A stretch of DNA of 64,000 nt from Arthrobacter_N sp051262515. GTDB lineage: Bacteria; Actinomycetota; Actinomycetes; Actinomycetales; Micrococcaceae. The stretch covers positions 1-64,000 of the forward strand of contig NZ_JBIMER010000012.1 in assembly GCF_051262515.1 (NCBI RefSeq). The letters are read 5' to 3'. Below the pieces are notes generated by a model. It worked only from the letters and a program-made list of their open reading frames with translations, made no database searches and was not told the DNA's origin. Within the stretch, counting starts at the first letter, position 1; every line of letters begins with the position of its first letter. Made by a program: the position numbers and the translations under genes. Of this stretch, positions 32,127 to 40,953 are shown in pieces.

Positions 32127-33530
32127 CTAGGCGTTTGCGGTTTGGGTGGCCTTCCAGTCGGACCATGCGGCGTAGCTGCCGTCGAGCTCGACGACGTCGT
32201 GCCCGGCGCGGCGCAGGGCGCTGGCGGCCACCGAGTTCCGCACGCCGCTCTGGCAGTAGGTCACGATGGTTCCCTGGGCGGGCAGCTGGTCCTGGTGCCA
32301 CAGGACGCGGCCGGCGCTGAGCTGCCGGGATCCGGGGATGTGCCCGTCGGCGTGCTCGGTCTTGTTGCGGACGTCCAGCACCAGCGCGGCGTCGAGGTCC
32401 TCCAGCTCGGCGGGCTGGATCAGCCGCGGTGTCTGCTGCGGAAGACCTTCGATTCCGGTGACGTAGCCGGAGAACTCGTCGATCCCGACGCGGACCAAGT
32501 GGTCCCTGAGCTCCTGCGCCTGCTCCTGGTCCGCGGCGAGCAGGACCAGCGGCCGGTCGTCGGACTCGGGGTCGATCGCCCAGGCACCGTAGCTGGCGGT
32601 CTTGTTCCCGGCCGGGATGTTGACCGAACCGGCGACGGTTCCCGCGTGGACCTCGTTGTTCGGGCGGGTGTCCACGAAGGTCACCGCGTCGCGCGCGAGG
32701 TCGCGGGCGACGTCGTCCGCCGCAAGCTCCCGCAGCGGGCCCCGGTCGTCCAGCAGGGCCGGGCCGTGGCGGTTTTCGCGCTTCATGCGGCCGAAGTAGG
32801 CGTGGGCGTCCGGCTGGCCGTCGAGCAGTTCGTCGATGAAGCCCTGCTCGTCGTTGGCCCGGAGGTAGGGGCCCCACCAGGCGTAGAGGCGCTCGTAGCC
32901 GACGGTGGTGGAAGGCAGTGCGCCGAGGGCCTTCCCGCAGGCGCTGCCCGAGCCGTGGGCCGGGTAGACCTGGACGTGGTCCGGCAGGGTCAGGAACTTC
33001 TCGCGCAGGCTTCGGAAGAGCTGCTTGGCGCCCTCGAAGCGGGTGTCGGTGCCGCCGGCGGCTTCGTCCAGCAGGTCCGGTCGTCCGAGGTCGCCGGAAA
33101 ACACGAAGTCGCCGGAGAGCAGGTAGCCGGGCTGGTCGCTGAACGCGCCGTCCGTCACCAGGAACGAGAGGTGCTCCGGGGTGTGGCCCGGGGTGTGGAC
33201 GGCCTTGACGGTGATGTTTCCGATGGCGATCGCGTCGCCGTCGTGCATCCGGTTGGCGTCGAAGCCGTACTGCCAGTCCTCCCCGCCCTCGCCGGAGACG
33301 TGCATTTCCGCACCCGTGGCGGCGGCGAGCTCCCGGGTGCCGGAGAGGTAGTCGGCGTGGATGTGGGTCTCGGCCACGGCGACGATTTTCATGCCGTTGG
33401 CGGCGGCGAGGTCCAGGTAGGTGCCGATGTCGCGACGGGCGTCGACAACGACCGCCTCGGCCTTGCGCTGGCAGCCGATGAAGTAGCTTGCCTGGGCCAG
33501 GTCCTCGTCGTAGATGCGTTCGAGCAGCAT
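32127..33530 (-). CDS. cstB: CstB-like persulfide dioxygenase-rhodanese fusion
   Basis: A 467-residue, three-part enzyme. The N-terminal metallo-beta-lactamase/persulfide dioxygenase domain (~1-250) shows THIHADYLSG, HTPGHTPEHLSF and GDFVFSGDLGRPDL, the ligands of a mononuclear Fe(II). A degenerate rhodanese (~265-355) lacks a catalytic Cys. The C-terminal rhodanese (~365-467) has TYCQSGVRNS with an intact Cys. CstB turns persulfides into thiosulfate. ATG at 33530 follows a GGAGACC Shine-Dalgarno. Three CstR-type operators lie upstream. Confidence 0.88.
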   Translation of the reverse strand: MLLERIYDEDLAQASYFIGCQRKAEAVVVDARRDIGTYLDLAAANGMKIVAVAETHIHADYLSGTRELAAATGAEMHVSGEGGEDWQYGFDANRMHDGDAIAIGNITVKAVHTPGHTPEHLSFLVTDGAFSDQPGYLLSGDFVFSGDLGRPDLLDEAAGGTDTRFEGAKQLFRSLREKFLTLPDHVQVYPAHGSGSACGKALGALPSTTVGYERLYAWWGPYLRANDEQGFIDELLDGQPDAHAYFGRMKRENRHGPALLDDRGPLRELAADDVARDLARDAVTFVDTRPNNEVHAGTVAGSVNIPAGNKTASYGAWAIDPESDDRPLVLLAADQEQAQELRDHLVRVGIDEFSGYVTGIEGLPQQTPRLIQPAELEDLDAALVLDVRNKTEHADGHIPGSRQLSAGRVLWHQDQLPAQGTIVTYCQSGVRNSVAASALRRAGHDVVELDGSYAAWSDWKATQTANA

Positions 33531-33557
33531 GTGGTCTCCTTTTGGGAATCGTCGTGG

Positions 33558-33654
33558 ACACCCCGGGGGGTATCCGTCTTTCAAGACCAACAATAATACC
33601 TAGGGGGGTATGGCGCAAGGCCGCCCGGTCGCGATTGCATACCTAGGGGGGTAT
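33558..33654. promoter_or_regulatory. Three CstR-type operators upstream of cstB-like gene
   Basis: ACACCCCGGGGGGTAT (33558-33573), ATACCTAGGGGGGTAT (33596-33611) and an identical second ATACCTAGGGGGGTAT (33639-33654). They fill the divergent gap between the CstB-like gene and a small Cys-rich gene, so both are likely CstR targets (inference). Starts are 38 and 43 bp apart. Confidence 0.8.
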
Positions 33655-33705
33655 AGCTCATGATGGTGGATGCCAGGACCCCCACCATCGAAACGGAGCC
33701 ACAGA

Positions 33706-33897
33706 ATGTGCCGAGCAGTTACCTGCCGAAAATGCGGAAAGACCACGTGGGCCGGATGCGGCAACCACGTGGACCAAGTCATGCGCCATGTCCCCAAAAC
33801 CGCCCGCTGCGCGTGTGGTACTCCTAACGCGAAGTCCCCGCGTACGGACAGCCCGGCGCGGGCGGGGTGGTTTCGGAGACTCATCGGCCGGAAGTAG
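33706..33897 (+). CDS. Small Cys-rich zinc-ribbon-like protein
   Basis: A 63-residue protein. MCRAVTCRKCGKTTWAGCG gives Cys at 2, 7, 10 and 18, and ARCACG adds Cys 35 and 37; the tail is basic. Proteins starting MCRAVTC..CGKTTWAGCG are widespread in actinobacteria but of unknown function. The third CstR-type operator ends 51 bp before this start, and the gene is divergent from the CstB-like gene, hinting at a role in sulfane-sulfur stress. Confidence 0.7.
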   Translation: MCRAVTCRKCGKTTWAGCGNHVDQVMRHVPKTARCACGTPNAKSPRTDSPARAGWFRRLIGRK

Positions 33898-34024
33898 CCG
33901 CGATCGGTGGTGAACTCGTCGACGGGCGTCATGTGGGGAGGTGCGAGGAGGCCACCCACGGGTACCGTGAACTGCGCGGGTACCTGCGGGGGCCCCCGAC
34001 CGCCCGAAACGATGGAGTGAACCC

Positions 34025-34213
34025 ATGTCCGATCCAGCCGAGTCCCCCTTGGCCTACCGGTTGCTCACCGGAACCGACGACCGCGCGTTCTGCGAGCGGG
34101 TATCCGCCGCGCTCGCCGAGGGGTACGAGCTCCACGGCGGCCCGTCGCTGACGTTCAACGGCGAACGCGTGATCGCGGCACAGGCGGTCGTCCTGGCGCG
34201 GAAGGACGGCTAG
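34025..34213 (+). CDS. DUF1737 small protein
   Basis: A 62-residue protein matching DUF1737 (LAYRLLTGTDDRAFCERVSA; GYELHGGPSLTFNG; AQAVV). Family members are small, often solitary and of unknown function. Its stop codon abuts the GTG of metZ without a gap, so the two are translationally linked. Confidence 0.8.
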   Translation: MSDPAESPLAYRLLTGTDDRAFCERVSAALAEGYELHGGPSLTFNGERVIAAQAVVLARKDG

Positions 34214-35407
34214 GTGGAGGAGGCCGCCGGCTGGGACCCGCGGACGCGGGCGGTGCGGGGCGGCATCGACCGCACGCATTTCCAGGAGACCTCCGAGGCG
34301 ATGTTCCTGACCTCGGGCTACGTGTTCGAGTCCGCGGAGGCGGCGGAGGCGTCCTTCAACGGGGAGGTCGAGCGGTTCGTCTATTCCCGCTACGGGAACC
34401 CGACGGTCGCCGCGTTCCAGGAGAAGCTGCGGCTGCTCGAGGGCGCCGAGGCGTGCTTCGCCACGGCCAGCGGAATGTCCGCGGTGTTCACGGCGCTCGG
34501 CGCTCTGCTGGCGGCGGGGGATCGGGTGGTCGCGGCTAGGAGCCTCTTCGGATCCTGCTTCGTGGTCCTGAACGAGATCCTCCCGCGCTGGGGCGTCGAG
34601 ACCGTGTTCGTGGACGGGCACGACCTCGCGCAGTGGGAACGGGCGCTGTCCACGCCGGCCACCGCCGTCTTCTTCGAATCCCCGTCCAACCCGCTTCAGG
34701 AGCTCGTGGACATCCGCGCCGTCGTCGACCTGGCGCACGCCGCGGGCGCGCAGGTGGTGGCGGACAACGTCTTCGCCACCCCGCTGCTGCAACGGGCCAC
34801 GGACCTGGGCGCCGACGTCGTGGTGTATTCCGGCACCAAGCACATGGACGGCCAAGGCCGGGTGCTCGGCGGCGCGGTCCTCGGGCGCAAGGACTTCATC
34901 GACGGCCCCGTGCGGAACCTGATGCGCCACACCGGTCCCGCGCTGAGCGCGTTCAACGCCTGGACCCTGCTCAAGGGCCTGGAGACGATGCCGTTGCGCG
35001 TCGACTACTCGACGGCGTCGGCGCTGCGGATCGCCCGTTGGCTCGAGGGGCAGCCGCGCGTCCGCCGCGTCGTCTACCCGTTCCTGGAGTCGCATCCGCA
35101 GCACGAGCTGGCGCTGAGCCAGATGAGCGGTGGCGGGACGGTGGTCACGTTCGAGCTGGAACCGGGCGGCGGCACGGCCAAGGAGGCGGCCTTCCGGCTG
35201 CTCAACGGCCTGCGGCTGGTCGACATCTCCAACAACCTCGGCGACGCGAAGTCGCTGATCACCCACCCGGCCACCACCACGCACCGGGCCATCGGACCGG
35301 AGGGGCGCGCCGCGATCGGCCTGGGCGACGGCGTCGTCCGGCTGTCCGTTGGCCTCGAGGCGACCGACGACCTCCTGAAGGATCTGGACGCCGCGCTGGG
35401 CGACTGA
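34214..35407 (+). CDS. metZ: O-succinylhomoserine sulfhydrylase
   Basis: A 397-residue Cys/Met-metabolism PLP enzyme. SRYGNPT near residue 57 and VVYSGTKHMDGQGRVLGG with the PLP lysine (~residue 210) place it among sulfhydrylases; ISNNLGDAKSLITHPATTTH is typical of MetZ. It makes homocysteine from O-succinyl- or O-acetylhomoserine and sulfide. The start is GTG directly after the DUF1737 stop. A sulfide-consuming enzyme beside the persulfide regulon is functionally coherent, although no CstR site precedes it. Confidence 0.88.
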   Translation: MEEAAGWDPRTRAVRGGIDRTHFQETSEAMFLTSGYVFESAEAAEASFNGEVERFVYSRYGNPTVAAFQEKLRLLEGAEACFATASGMSAVFTALGALLAAGDRVVAARSLFGSCFVVLNEILPRWGVETVFVDGHDLAQWERALSTPATAVFFESPSNPLQELVDIRAVVDLAHAAGAQVVADNVFATPLLQRATDLGADVVVYSGTKHMDGQGRVLGGAVLGRKDFIDGPVRNLMRHTGPALSAFNAWTLLKGLETMPLRVDYSTASALRIARWLEGQPRVRRVVYPFLESHPQHELALSQMSGGGTVVTFELEPGGGTAKEAAFRLLNGLRLVDISNNLGDAKSLITHPATTTHRAIGPEGRAAIGLGDGVVRLSVGLEATDDLLKDLDAALGD

Positions 35408-35527
35408 GCGCCACCGCGCACCCGGGCCCGGCCCCGCACCTGTGGCCGGAACCGGCCCGCGGACGTAGGCTGGCGGCACCACCACCGATGGGGCGGTATT
35501 GGTGCGCCCGGACCAAAGGAGTAGCTC

Positions 35528-36988
35528 GTGTCTTTTCTCGATCCGTCCGTCTGGGACGGCAAGATCCACGTCGGCGGCTGGACGGCGGGATCCGGCGGCG
35601 TCCAAGACGTCGTCGAGCCGGCGACCCAGGATGTGATCGGCCGGATTGGCGTGGCCTCGCCCGACGACGTCGCCCGCGCCGCGAAGACCGCCGCCGCCGC
35701 GCAACGCGACTGGGCCGCGCGCAAACCCGAGGAGCGTGCCGCCGTCCTGCGCCGGGCGGGGCTGCTCTGGGAGGAACACGCGGCCGAGGTCGACGACTGG
35801 ATCGTGCGCGAATCGGGCGGCATCCCGCCGAAGGCGGCCCTCGAGAGCCACACCGCAGCCAACGAATGCTTCGAGGCCTCCGCCCTGCCCAGCCTGCCCG
35901 CGGGCGAGGTGCTCACCACCAACGACGACCGCTGGTCGTTCGCGCGGCGCCGCCCGGCCGGCGTCGTATCCGTGATCTCGCCGTTCAACTTCCCGCTCAT
36001 CCTGGGCATCCGCGCCGTCGCGCCGGCCCTCGCGCTCGGCAACGCGGTGCTGCTGAAGCCGGACCCGCGCACATCCGTCTGCGCCGGGGTCACCATCATG
36101 CGGATCTTCGAAGAGGCGGGCCTGCCCGCCGGCCTCCTCTCGCTGCTGCCGGGAGGGGCCGACGTCGGAGCCGCCGTCGTGGAGGCGCCCGAGGTCCGAG
36201 TGGTCGCGTTCACCGGCTCCACCGCCGCGGGCCGGAAGATCGGCCAGACCTGCGGGCGGCTGCTCAAGCGCGCGCACCTCGAGCTCGGCGGCAACAGCGC
36301 GATGATCGTGCTGCCCGGCGCGGATCTGGCCAGGGCCGCCAGCGCCGCGGCGTTCGGATCGTTCATGCACCAGGGCCAGATCTGCATGGCCACGGGGCGG
36401 CACGTGGTGCACGCGGACGTCTACGACGACTACGTCGACGCCCTGGCCGAGAAGGCGCGGAACCTGCCGGTCGGGGACCCGAAGAGCGGGCAGGTGGCGA
36501 TCGGCCCGATCATCGACGGGCGCCAGCTGGAGCGGATCGACGGGATCGTCCAGGCCGCCGTCGCCGGCGGGGCGCGGCTGGCCGCGGGCGGCGAGCGCGG
36601 CGGGGGCTGGTTCTACCCGCCGACCGTGCTGGCGGACCTGGATCCGTCGCTGGACGCCTGGAGGGAGGAGATCTTCGGGCCCGTCGCGCCGGTGCGGAAG
36701 TTCACCGACCTCGACGAGGCCGTGGCGATCGCGAACGACAGCAACTACGGGCTATCGATCGCGATCCTCGGCGACGTCGGCCAGGCCATGCGGCTCGCCG
36801 ACCGCCTGGACTCGGGGAAGATCCACATCAACGAGCAGACCGTCTCCGACGAGCCGAACTCGCCGTTCGGCGGGGTCAAGGACTCCGGGAACGGCGGACG
36901 GATCGGCGGCCACGCGGCGAATATCGAGGCGTTCACCGAGACGCAGTGGCTGACGGTGCGTCCGGAGATCGCGCCCTATCCGTTCTAG
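35528..36988 (+). CDS. Aldehyde dehydrogenase (benzaldehyde dehydrogenase-like)
   Basis: A 486-residue NAD(P)-dependent aldehyde dehydrogenase. ISPFNFPLILGIRAVAPALA, the catalytic Glu in LELGGNSAMIV and the catalytic Cys in HQGQICMATGRH are all present. The NSAMIV/QICMATGR pattern is closest to benzaldehyde/vanillin dehydrogenases. It oxidises an aromatic aldehyde to the acid. AAAGGAG precedes the ATG. Its stop overlaps the convergent AEC transporter stop by 4 bp. Confidence 0.85.
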   Translation: MSFLDPSVWDGKIHVGGWTAGSGGVQDVVEPATQDVIGRIGVASPDDVARAAKTAAAAQRDWAARKPEERAAVLRRAGLLWEEHAAEVDDWIVRESGGIPPKAALESHTAANECFEASALPSLPAGEVLTTNDDRWSFARRRPAGVVSVISPFNFPLILGIRAVAPALALGNAVLLKPDPRTSVCAGVTIMRIFEEAGLPAGLLSLLPGGADVGAAVVEAPEVRVVAFTGSTAAGRKIGQTCGRLLKRAHLELGGNSAMIVLPGADLARAASAAAFGSFMHQGQICMATGRHVVHADVYDDYVDALAEKARNLPVGDPKSGQVAIGPIIDGRQLERIDGIVQAAVAGGARLAAGGERGGGWFYPPTVLADLDPSLDAWREEIFGPVAPVRKFTDLDEAVAIANDSNYGLSIAILGDVGQAMRLADRLDSGKIHINEQTVSDEPNSPFGGVKDSGNGGRIGGHAANIEAFTETQWLTVRPEIAPYPF

Positions 36989-37899
36989 ACCCCCGTCAAC
37001 CACAGCGTCACCGGCAGCGTGGCGATCGACGCGACGGTTTGGAACCCGTTCAGCGAGGCCATGAGCCGCACGTCCCCGCCGAGCCGCGAAGACAGGATCA
37101 CGGACGACGCCGCCACGGGAAGCGAGCAGATCAGCACCACCGCGAACAGCGCGGTCGGCGGCAGGCCGAGCCAGGTGCCCATGCCGAACGCGGCCGCGGG
37201 CATCGCCGCGAACTTCAGCACGCCCACGAGCGGCAGCGCGGCCAGGTCCCCGCGGGTGACCTTGAGCGTGATCGCGGCTCCGGCGGCGAGCGTGCCGCAG
37301 GCGAGCGCCGGCGCGCCGAGCATCGTCAGGACGGCGTCCAGAGGCTCCAATCGCCACGGTGCCACGTTCAGGAGGACGCCGGCGATGCAGCCCACGATCA
37401 GCGGGTTGGTCGCGAGCTCGCGCCACATCGGTTGGTGTTTGGTTCCGGGCGAACTGCCCCAGGCCGAGTGCGCCGCGACGCAGAGCACGTTGACCAGCGG
37501 CACCATCACGGCGCACGCCAGCGCGAACACGGCCACCCCCTGCACCTGGTAGACCGCCTGTGCGAACGCCAGCCCGATGTACGTGTTCAGCCGGATGCTA
37601 CCCTGCATCATCGCCGCGACGGCGGGGCCCGGGAATCCCAAGGCCCGCGACAGCACGACGGCGGCGCCCGCCACGAGCAGCACCGGCACCGTGATCGCGG
37701 CCGCCAGCGGTCCCAGCGGAACCGCGGACAGGTCGGCGTTGCCGATCGAGACCATGAACAGGGCGGGCGTGAACACGTAGTAGGTGGTGAACTCGAGTCC
37801 CATCCACGGCTCCGGGGACTTCAGCACCCGGGCGCGCAGGAAAACGCCGAGGGCCAGGACGAAGGCCACCGGGACGATCACCGCGAAGACGGGCTGCAC
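36985..37899 (-). CDS. AEC-family (auxin efflux carrier-type) transporter
   Basis: A 304-residue, 10-helix membrane protein. TTYYVFTPALFMVSIGNADL, RLNTYIGLAFAQAVYQVQGV and a C-terminal VLICSLPVAASSVILSSRLG are typical of AEC/MdcF permeases of small organic acids. The substrate is unknown. A 63-bp element lies 54 bp upstream of its start. Confidence 0.82.
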   Translation of the reverse strand: MQPVFAVIVPVAFVLALGVFLRARVLKSPEPWMGLEFTTYYVFTPALFMVSIGNADLSAVPLGPLAAAITVPVLLVAGAAVVLSRALGFPGPAVAAMMQGSIRLNTYIGLAFAQAVYQVQGVAVFALACAVMVPLVNVLCVAAHSAWGSSPGTKHQPMWRELATNPLIVGCIAGVLLNVAPWRLEPLDAVLTMLGAPALACGTLAAGAAITLKVTRGDLAALPLVGVLKFAAMPAAAFGMGTWLGLPPTALFAVVLICSLPVAASSVILSSRLGGDVRLMASLNGFQTVASIATLPVTLWLTGV

Positions 37900-37953
37900 C
37901 TCTCCACTCTGCTGTCCGCGGCCGCCCCACGCAAAGCCCGGCCCCTAATGGCG

Positions 37954-38016
37954 CGTCCGTGTCGGGATACATGCACGAAAACCTCGCGCTTTCGTACATG
38001 TACCCCGACACGGATG
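37954..38016. repeat. 63-bp intergenic dyad element, copy 3
   Basis: Outer arms CGTCCGTGTCGGG and CCCGACACGGATG. It lies between the AEC gene and the FAD-linked oxidase gene (both minus). It shows compensatory pairs unique to this copy (element positions 17/47 C-G, 18/46 A-T, 23/41 C-G), supporting a conserved hairpin. Confidence 0.9.
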
Positions 38017-38078
38017 CGAAGCGATCCGTGCGGCCCGCCGTTAGCCGGTGGCGGGAGCCGGCCGGAAGGTAGCCCCTG

Positions 38079-39461
38079 TCAGGCCTCCGGGACGAACATC
38101 TTCCCGGGGTTGAGGATGCCAAGCGGGTCGAACAGGGCCTTGATCCGGCGCTGGAGCACGTACTGCTCCTCGCCGAGCTCGTCCTTGAGCCAGCGGCGTT
38201 TGAGCAGCCCGATCCCGTGCTCGCCGGTCAGGGTGCCGCCGAGGTCCAGGGCGGTCCGGAACATCTCGCCGGCGGCCTCCCAGACGACGTCGGGCACCTC
38301 GTCGCCGTCGTACACGAAGAGCGGGTGCAGGTTCCCGTCGCCGGCGTGGCAGCAGGTGGGGATGAGCACGCCGTATTTTTCCTCGATGCGGCGGATCGCG
38401 GCGAAGGCGTTCGCCAGCTGGTCGCGCGGGACGGCCATGTCCTCCACCAGCAGCGTCCCCAGGGCCTCGAGCGCGGGGAACGCGTTGCGGCGCAGGCCCA
38501 CCAGACGGTCCGATTCGGCCGGGTCGGTGGTGGTCTCGACCCGGGCGCCGGCGGCGCGGGCGAGTTCGGCCACCCGCTCGGCGGTTTCGGCCGCGGCCGG
38601 ACCGTCGCACTGCACCAGCAGGTACGCGCCGGCACCGCCGAGGACGGGCCCTCCGGCGTAACGCTCGACGGCGGCAACGGCCCGCCCGTCCATGAGTTCC
38701 ATGATCGCCGGGACCAGTCCGCTCGCGGTGATGGCGGACGACGCCGCGGCGGCGGCCTCGACGCCGTCGAAGAACCCGCCAACCGTGGAGATTTGACCGG
38801 CGACGAGGGGCTGGAGCTTGAGGGTGGCCTCGACGACGATTCCCAGCGTGCCTTCGGAGCCGATCATGAGTGCGCAGACGTCGTAGCCGGTGACGCCCTT
38901 GACGGTGCGGTGCCCGACGGAGAGCAGCGTGCCGTCGGAGAGGACCACCTTGAGCGCCAGGACGGCCTCGCGGGTGACCCCGTACTTCGCGCACAGCAGC
39001 CCGCCGGCGTTCATCGCGATGTTGCCGCCGACCGTGGAGATGTCCTTGCTGGCCGGGTCCGGCGCCCACCAGAGGCCGTGCCCGGCGAGCGCCCGGTTGA
39101 GGTCGCCGTTGATGATTCCCGGCTGCACGACGGCGAGCCGGTTCTGAGCGGAGACCTCCAGTATGCGGTCCATCGCCATCAGGGACAGGACGATTTCACC
39201 GGGGCCGGCGATCGAGCCTCCCGCGAGTCCGGTGCCGGCGCCGCGGGTGACCACGGGCGTGCGGAACTCCGAGGCGAGGCGGCACACCGTCTGGACGTCT
39301 TCGATGGTTCGTGCGCCGACGGCGGCCAGCGGGGCGCCCGCCGAGTGGTGCCCGGAACGGTCGGCCGTGCAGGCGGCGAGGGTGCCGGGCTCGGTGTCGA
39401 CGAGGCCGGGCAGGGCCTCGCGCAGGGCGTCGACGACGGCGGTGCTCGTGGTGGCGGTCAT
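38079..39461 (-). CDS. FAD-linked oxidase, GlcD/D-lactate dehydrogenase type
   Basis: A 460-residue flavoenzyme of the VAO/PCMH family. TRGAGTGLAGGSIAGPGEIV is the FAD-binding PP loop. ASKDISTVGGNIAMNAGGL and the C-terminal CCHAGDGNLHPLF (metal/His block) and TGEHGIGLLKR are typical of glycolate oxidase subunit GlcD and D-lactate or D-2-hydroxyglutarate dehydrogenases. It oxidises a 2-hydroxy acid. No GlcE/GlcF partners lie nearby. Confidence 0.88.
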   Translation of the reverse strand: MTATTSTAVVDALREALPGLVDTEPGTLAACTADRSGHHSAGAPLAAVGARTIEDVQTVCRLASEFRTPVVTRGAGTGLAGGSIAGPGEIVLSLMAMDRILEVSAQNRLAVVQPGIINGDLNRALAGHGLWWAPDPASKDISTVGGNIAMNAGGLLCAKYGVTREAVLALKVVLSDGTLLSVGHRTVKGVTGYDVCALMIGSEGTLGIVVEATLKLQPLVAGQISTVGGFFDGVEAAAAASSAITASGLVPAIMELMDGRAVAAVERYAGGPVLGGAGAYLLVQCDGPAAAETAERVAELARAAGARVETTTDPAESDRLVGLRRNAFPALEALGTLLVEDMAVPRDQLANAFAAIRRIEEKYGVLIPTCCHAGDGNLHPLFVYDGDEVPDVVWEAAGEMFRTALDLGGTLTGEHGIGLLKRRWLKDELGEEQYVLQRRIKALFDPLGILNPGKMFVPEA

Positions 39462-39517
39462 GGCTCATTCCAGCAGTGCCATGTGACCCGCGTCAAAAGC
39501 GCGTGACCGCAGACTCA

Positions 39518-39580
39518 GATCCGTGTCGGGGTAGATGCTCGAAAGGCTCGCCCATTCCTGCACTTACCCCGACACGGACG
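39518..39580. repeat. 63-bp intergenic dyad element, copy 4
   Basis: Outer arms GATCCGTGTCGGG and CCCGACACGGACG, between the start of the FAD-linked oxidase (39461) and the stop of the LLM oxidoreductase (39606), both minus. Its GGGGTAGATG block matches copy 2. Confidence 0.9.
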
Positions 39581-39605
39581 ACGCCGTACCGGTCCGGCCG
39601 CGCGC

Positions 39606-40643
39606 CTACCGCCAGCCGAGCTCCGGGGCCACGTGCGTCAGGATGGATTCGATGACGTGGGCGTTGTAGTCGACGCCCAGCTGGTTGGGGACGGTGAGCA
39701 GCAGGGTGTCTGCCGCGGCGATCGCCTCGTCCTCGGCCAGCTTGGCGACGAGCTCGTCCGGGGATCCCGCGTAGGACCGGCCGAACACGGCGCGCGTCTT
39801 CGGATCGATGTTGCCGACTTGGTCGGAGCTGTAACGGTCGCGGCCGAAGTACTGCCAGTCGCGCTCTTCCGTGAGCGCGAAGATGCTGCGGCTGACCGAG
39901 ACGCGCGGCTCCCGCGCATGCCCGGCCTCCTTCCACGCCTGCCGGTACAGCTCGATCTGCTCGGCCTGCTGGACGTGGAAGGGCTTGCCGGATTCGTCGT
40001 CCTTGAGCGTGGAACTCTGCAGGTTCATGCCCAGCTTCGCCGCCCACACGGCCGTCGCGTTGGAGCCGGAACCCCACCAGATGCGTTCGCGCAGGCCTGC
40101 GGAGTGCGGCTCCACGCGCAGCAGGCCCGGGGGGTTCGGGAACATCGGGTTGGGGCTCGGTTGAGCGAAGCCCTCGCCGGTGAGCACCTCGAGGAGGCGC
40201 TCGGTGTGGCGGCGGCCCATGTCGGCGTCGGACTCGCCGTCGTTCGGGGCGAAACCGAAGTGGCGCCAGCCGTCGATGACCTGCTCTGGTGAGCCGCGGC
40301 TGATGCCGAGCTGCAGTCGGCCTCCGGAGATCAGGTCGGCGGCGCCGGCGTCCTCCGCCATGTAGAGCGGGTTTTCATAGCGCATGTCGATCACGCCGGT
40401 GCCGATCTCGATGCGGCTGGTTTTCGCGCCGATTGCCGCGAGCAGCGGGAACGGGGAGGCGTACTGCTGCGCGAAGTGGTGGACGCGGAAGTAGGCGCCG
40501 TCCGCGCCGAGCTCCTCCGCCGCGACGGCGAGGTCGATCGCCTGCAGCAGCGCGTCCGACGCGCTGCGCGTGCCGGACTGCGGGTGGTCGGTCCAGTGGC
40601 CGAAGGACAGGAATCCGATGTTCTTCACAACAGGATCCAACAC
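39606..40643 (-). CDS. LLM-class flavin-dependent oxidoreductase
   Basis: A ~345-residue luciferase-like monooxygenase. VKNIGFLSFGHWTDHPQSGT opens the TIM barrel, and ELGADGAYFRVHHFAQQYAS and GISRGSPEQVIDGWRHFGF follow. These enzymes use reduced flavin to oxidise diverse substrates. The start is uncertain: GTG at 40643 or TTG at 40640 (VLDPVVKNIG) fit the family, GTG at 40628 is possible, and the frame upstream to 40739 would cross the hairpin at 40720-40750. Confidence 0.83.
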   Translation of the reverse strand: MLDPVVKNIGFLSFGHWTDHPQSGTRSASDALLQAIDLAVAAEELGADGAYFRVHHFAQQYASPFPLLAAIGAKTSRIEIGTGVIDMRYENPLYMAEDAGAADLISGGRLQLGISRGSPEQVIDGWRHFGFAPNDGESDADMGRRHTERLLEVLTGEGFAQPSPNPMFPNPPGLLRVEPHSAGLRERIWWGSGSNATAVWAAKLGMNLQSSTLKDDESGKPFHVQQAEQIELYRQAWKEAGHAREPRVSVSRSIFALTEERDWQYFGRDRYSSDQVGNIDPKTRAVFGRSYAGSPDELVAKLAEDEAIAAADTLLLTVPNQLGVDYNAHVIESILTHVAPELGWR

Positions 40644-40719
40644 GACGCCGGCGCGTCCTATTCCTGCGCCCCGCGTCCGTGCGCCTCGGCGGTTGCCGGA
40701 AACGGCACGGGGCAGACGA

Positions 40720-40750
40720 ATGCCCCGGCCGCTGTCCACGGCCGGGGCAT
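40720..40750. terminator. Perfect 12-bp hairpin
   Basis: ATGCCCCGGCCG, 7-nt loop, CGGCCGGGGCAT. It lies upstream of the LLM gene on the minus strand, ~200 bp downstream of the HAD gene stop. It could terminate readthrough from the HAD gene or act in the LLM leader. The hairpin is clear; the direction is not. Confidence 0.6.
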
Positions 40751-40858
40751 CCCGTCACTTGCTATCATTCGCACCTTGAGGAAGGTGTCTACGACGCTAC
40801 GTGCCGGTTCTTGGTGGATGCTGTGTGCGCGGTGGGCGTTGGCTCCGTGCCCGCGACG

Positions 40859-40921
40859 CATCGATGTCGGGATAGGTGTACGAAAGATTCAGTCTTTGCC
40901 CCACTTACCCCGACACGGATG
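40859..40921. repeat. 63-bp intergenic dyad element, copy 5
   Basis: Outer arms CATCGATGTCGGG and CCCGACACGGATG, 32 bp from the stop of the HAD gene. The left half GGGATAGGTGTACGAAAGAT is identical to copy 6, which lies 1 kb away, while the right halves differ. Confidence 0.9.
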
Positions 40922-40953
40922 CCGTCCGTTGGCGTGGGAGGGCGGCAGCCGCC

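Noticed and set aside
34633..38661. 1342-codon open frame on the plus strand
   Set aside because: It is an out-of-frame shadow of metZ and the aldehyde dehydrogenase and then antisense to the AEC and FAD oxidase genes; composition is Arg/Pro/Ala with no motif.
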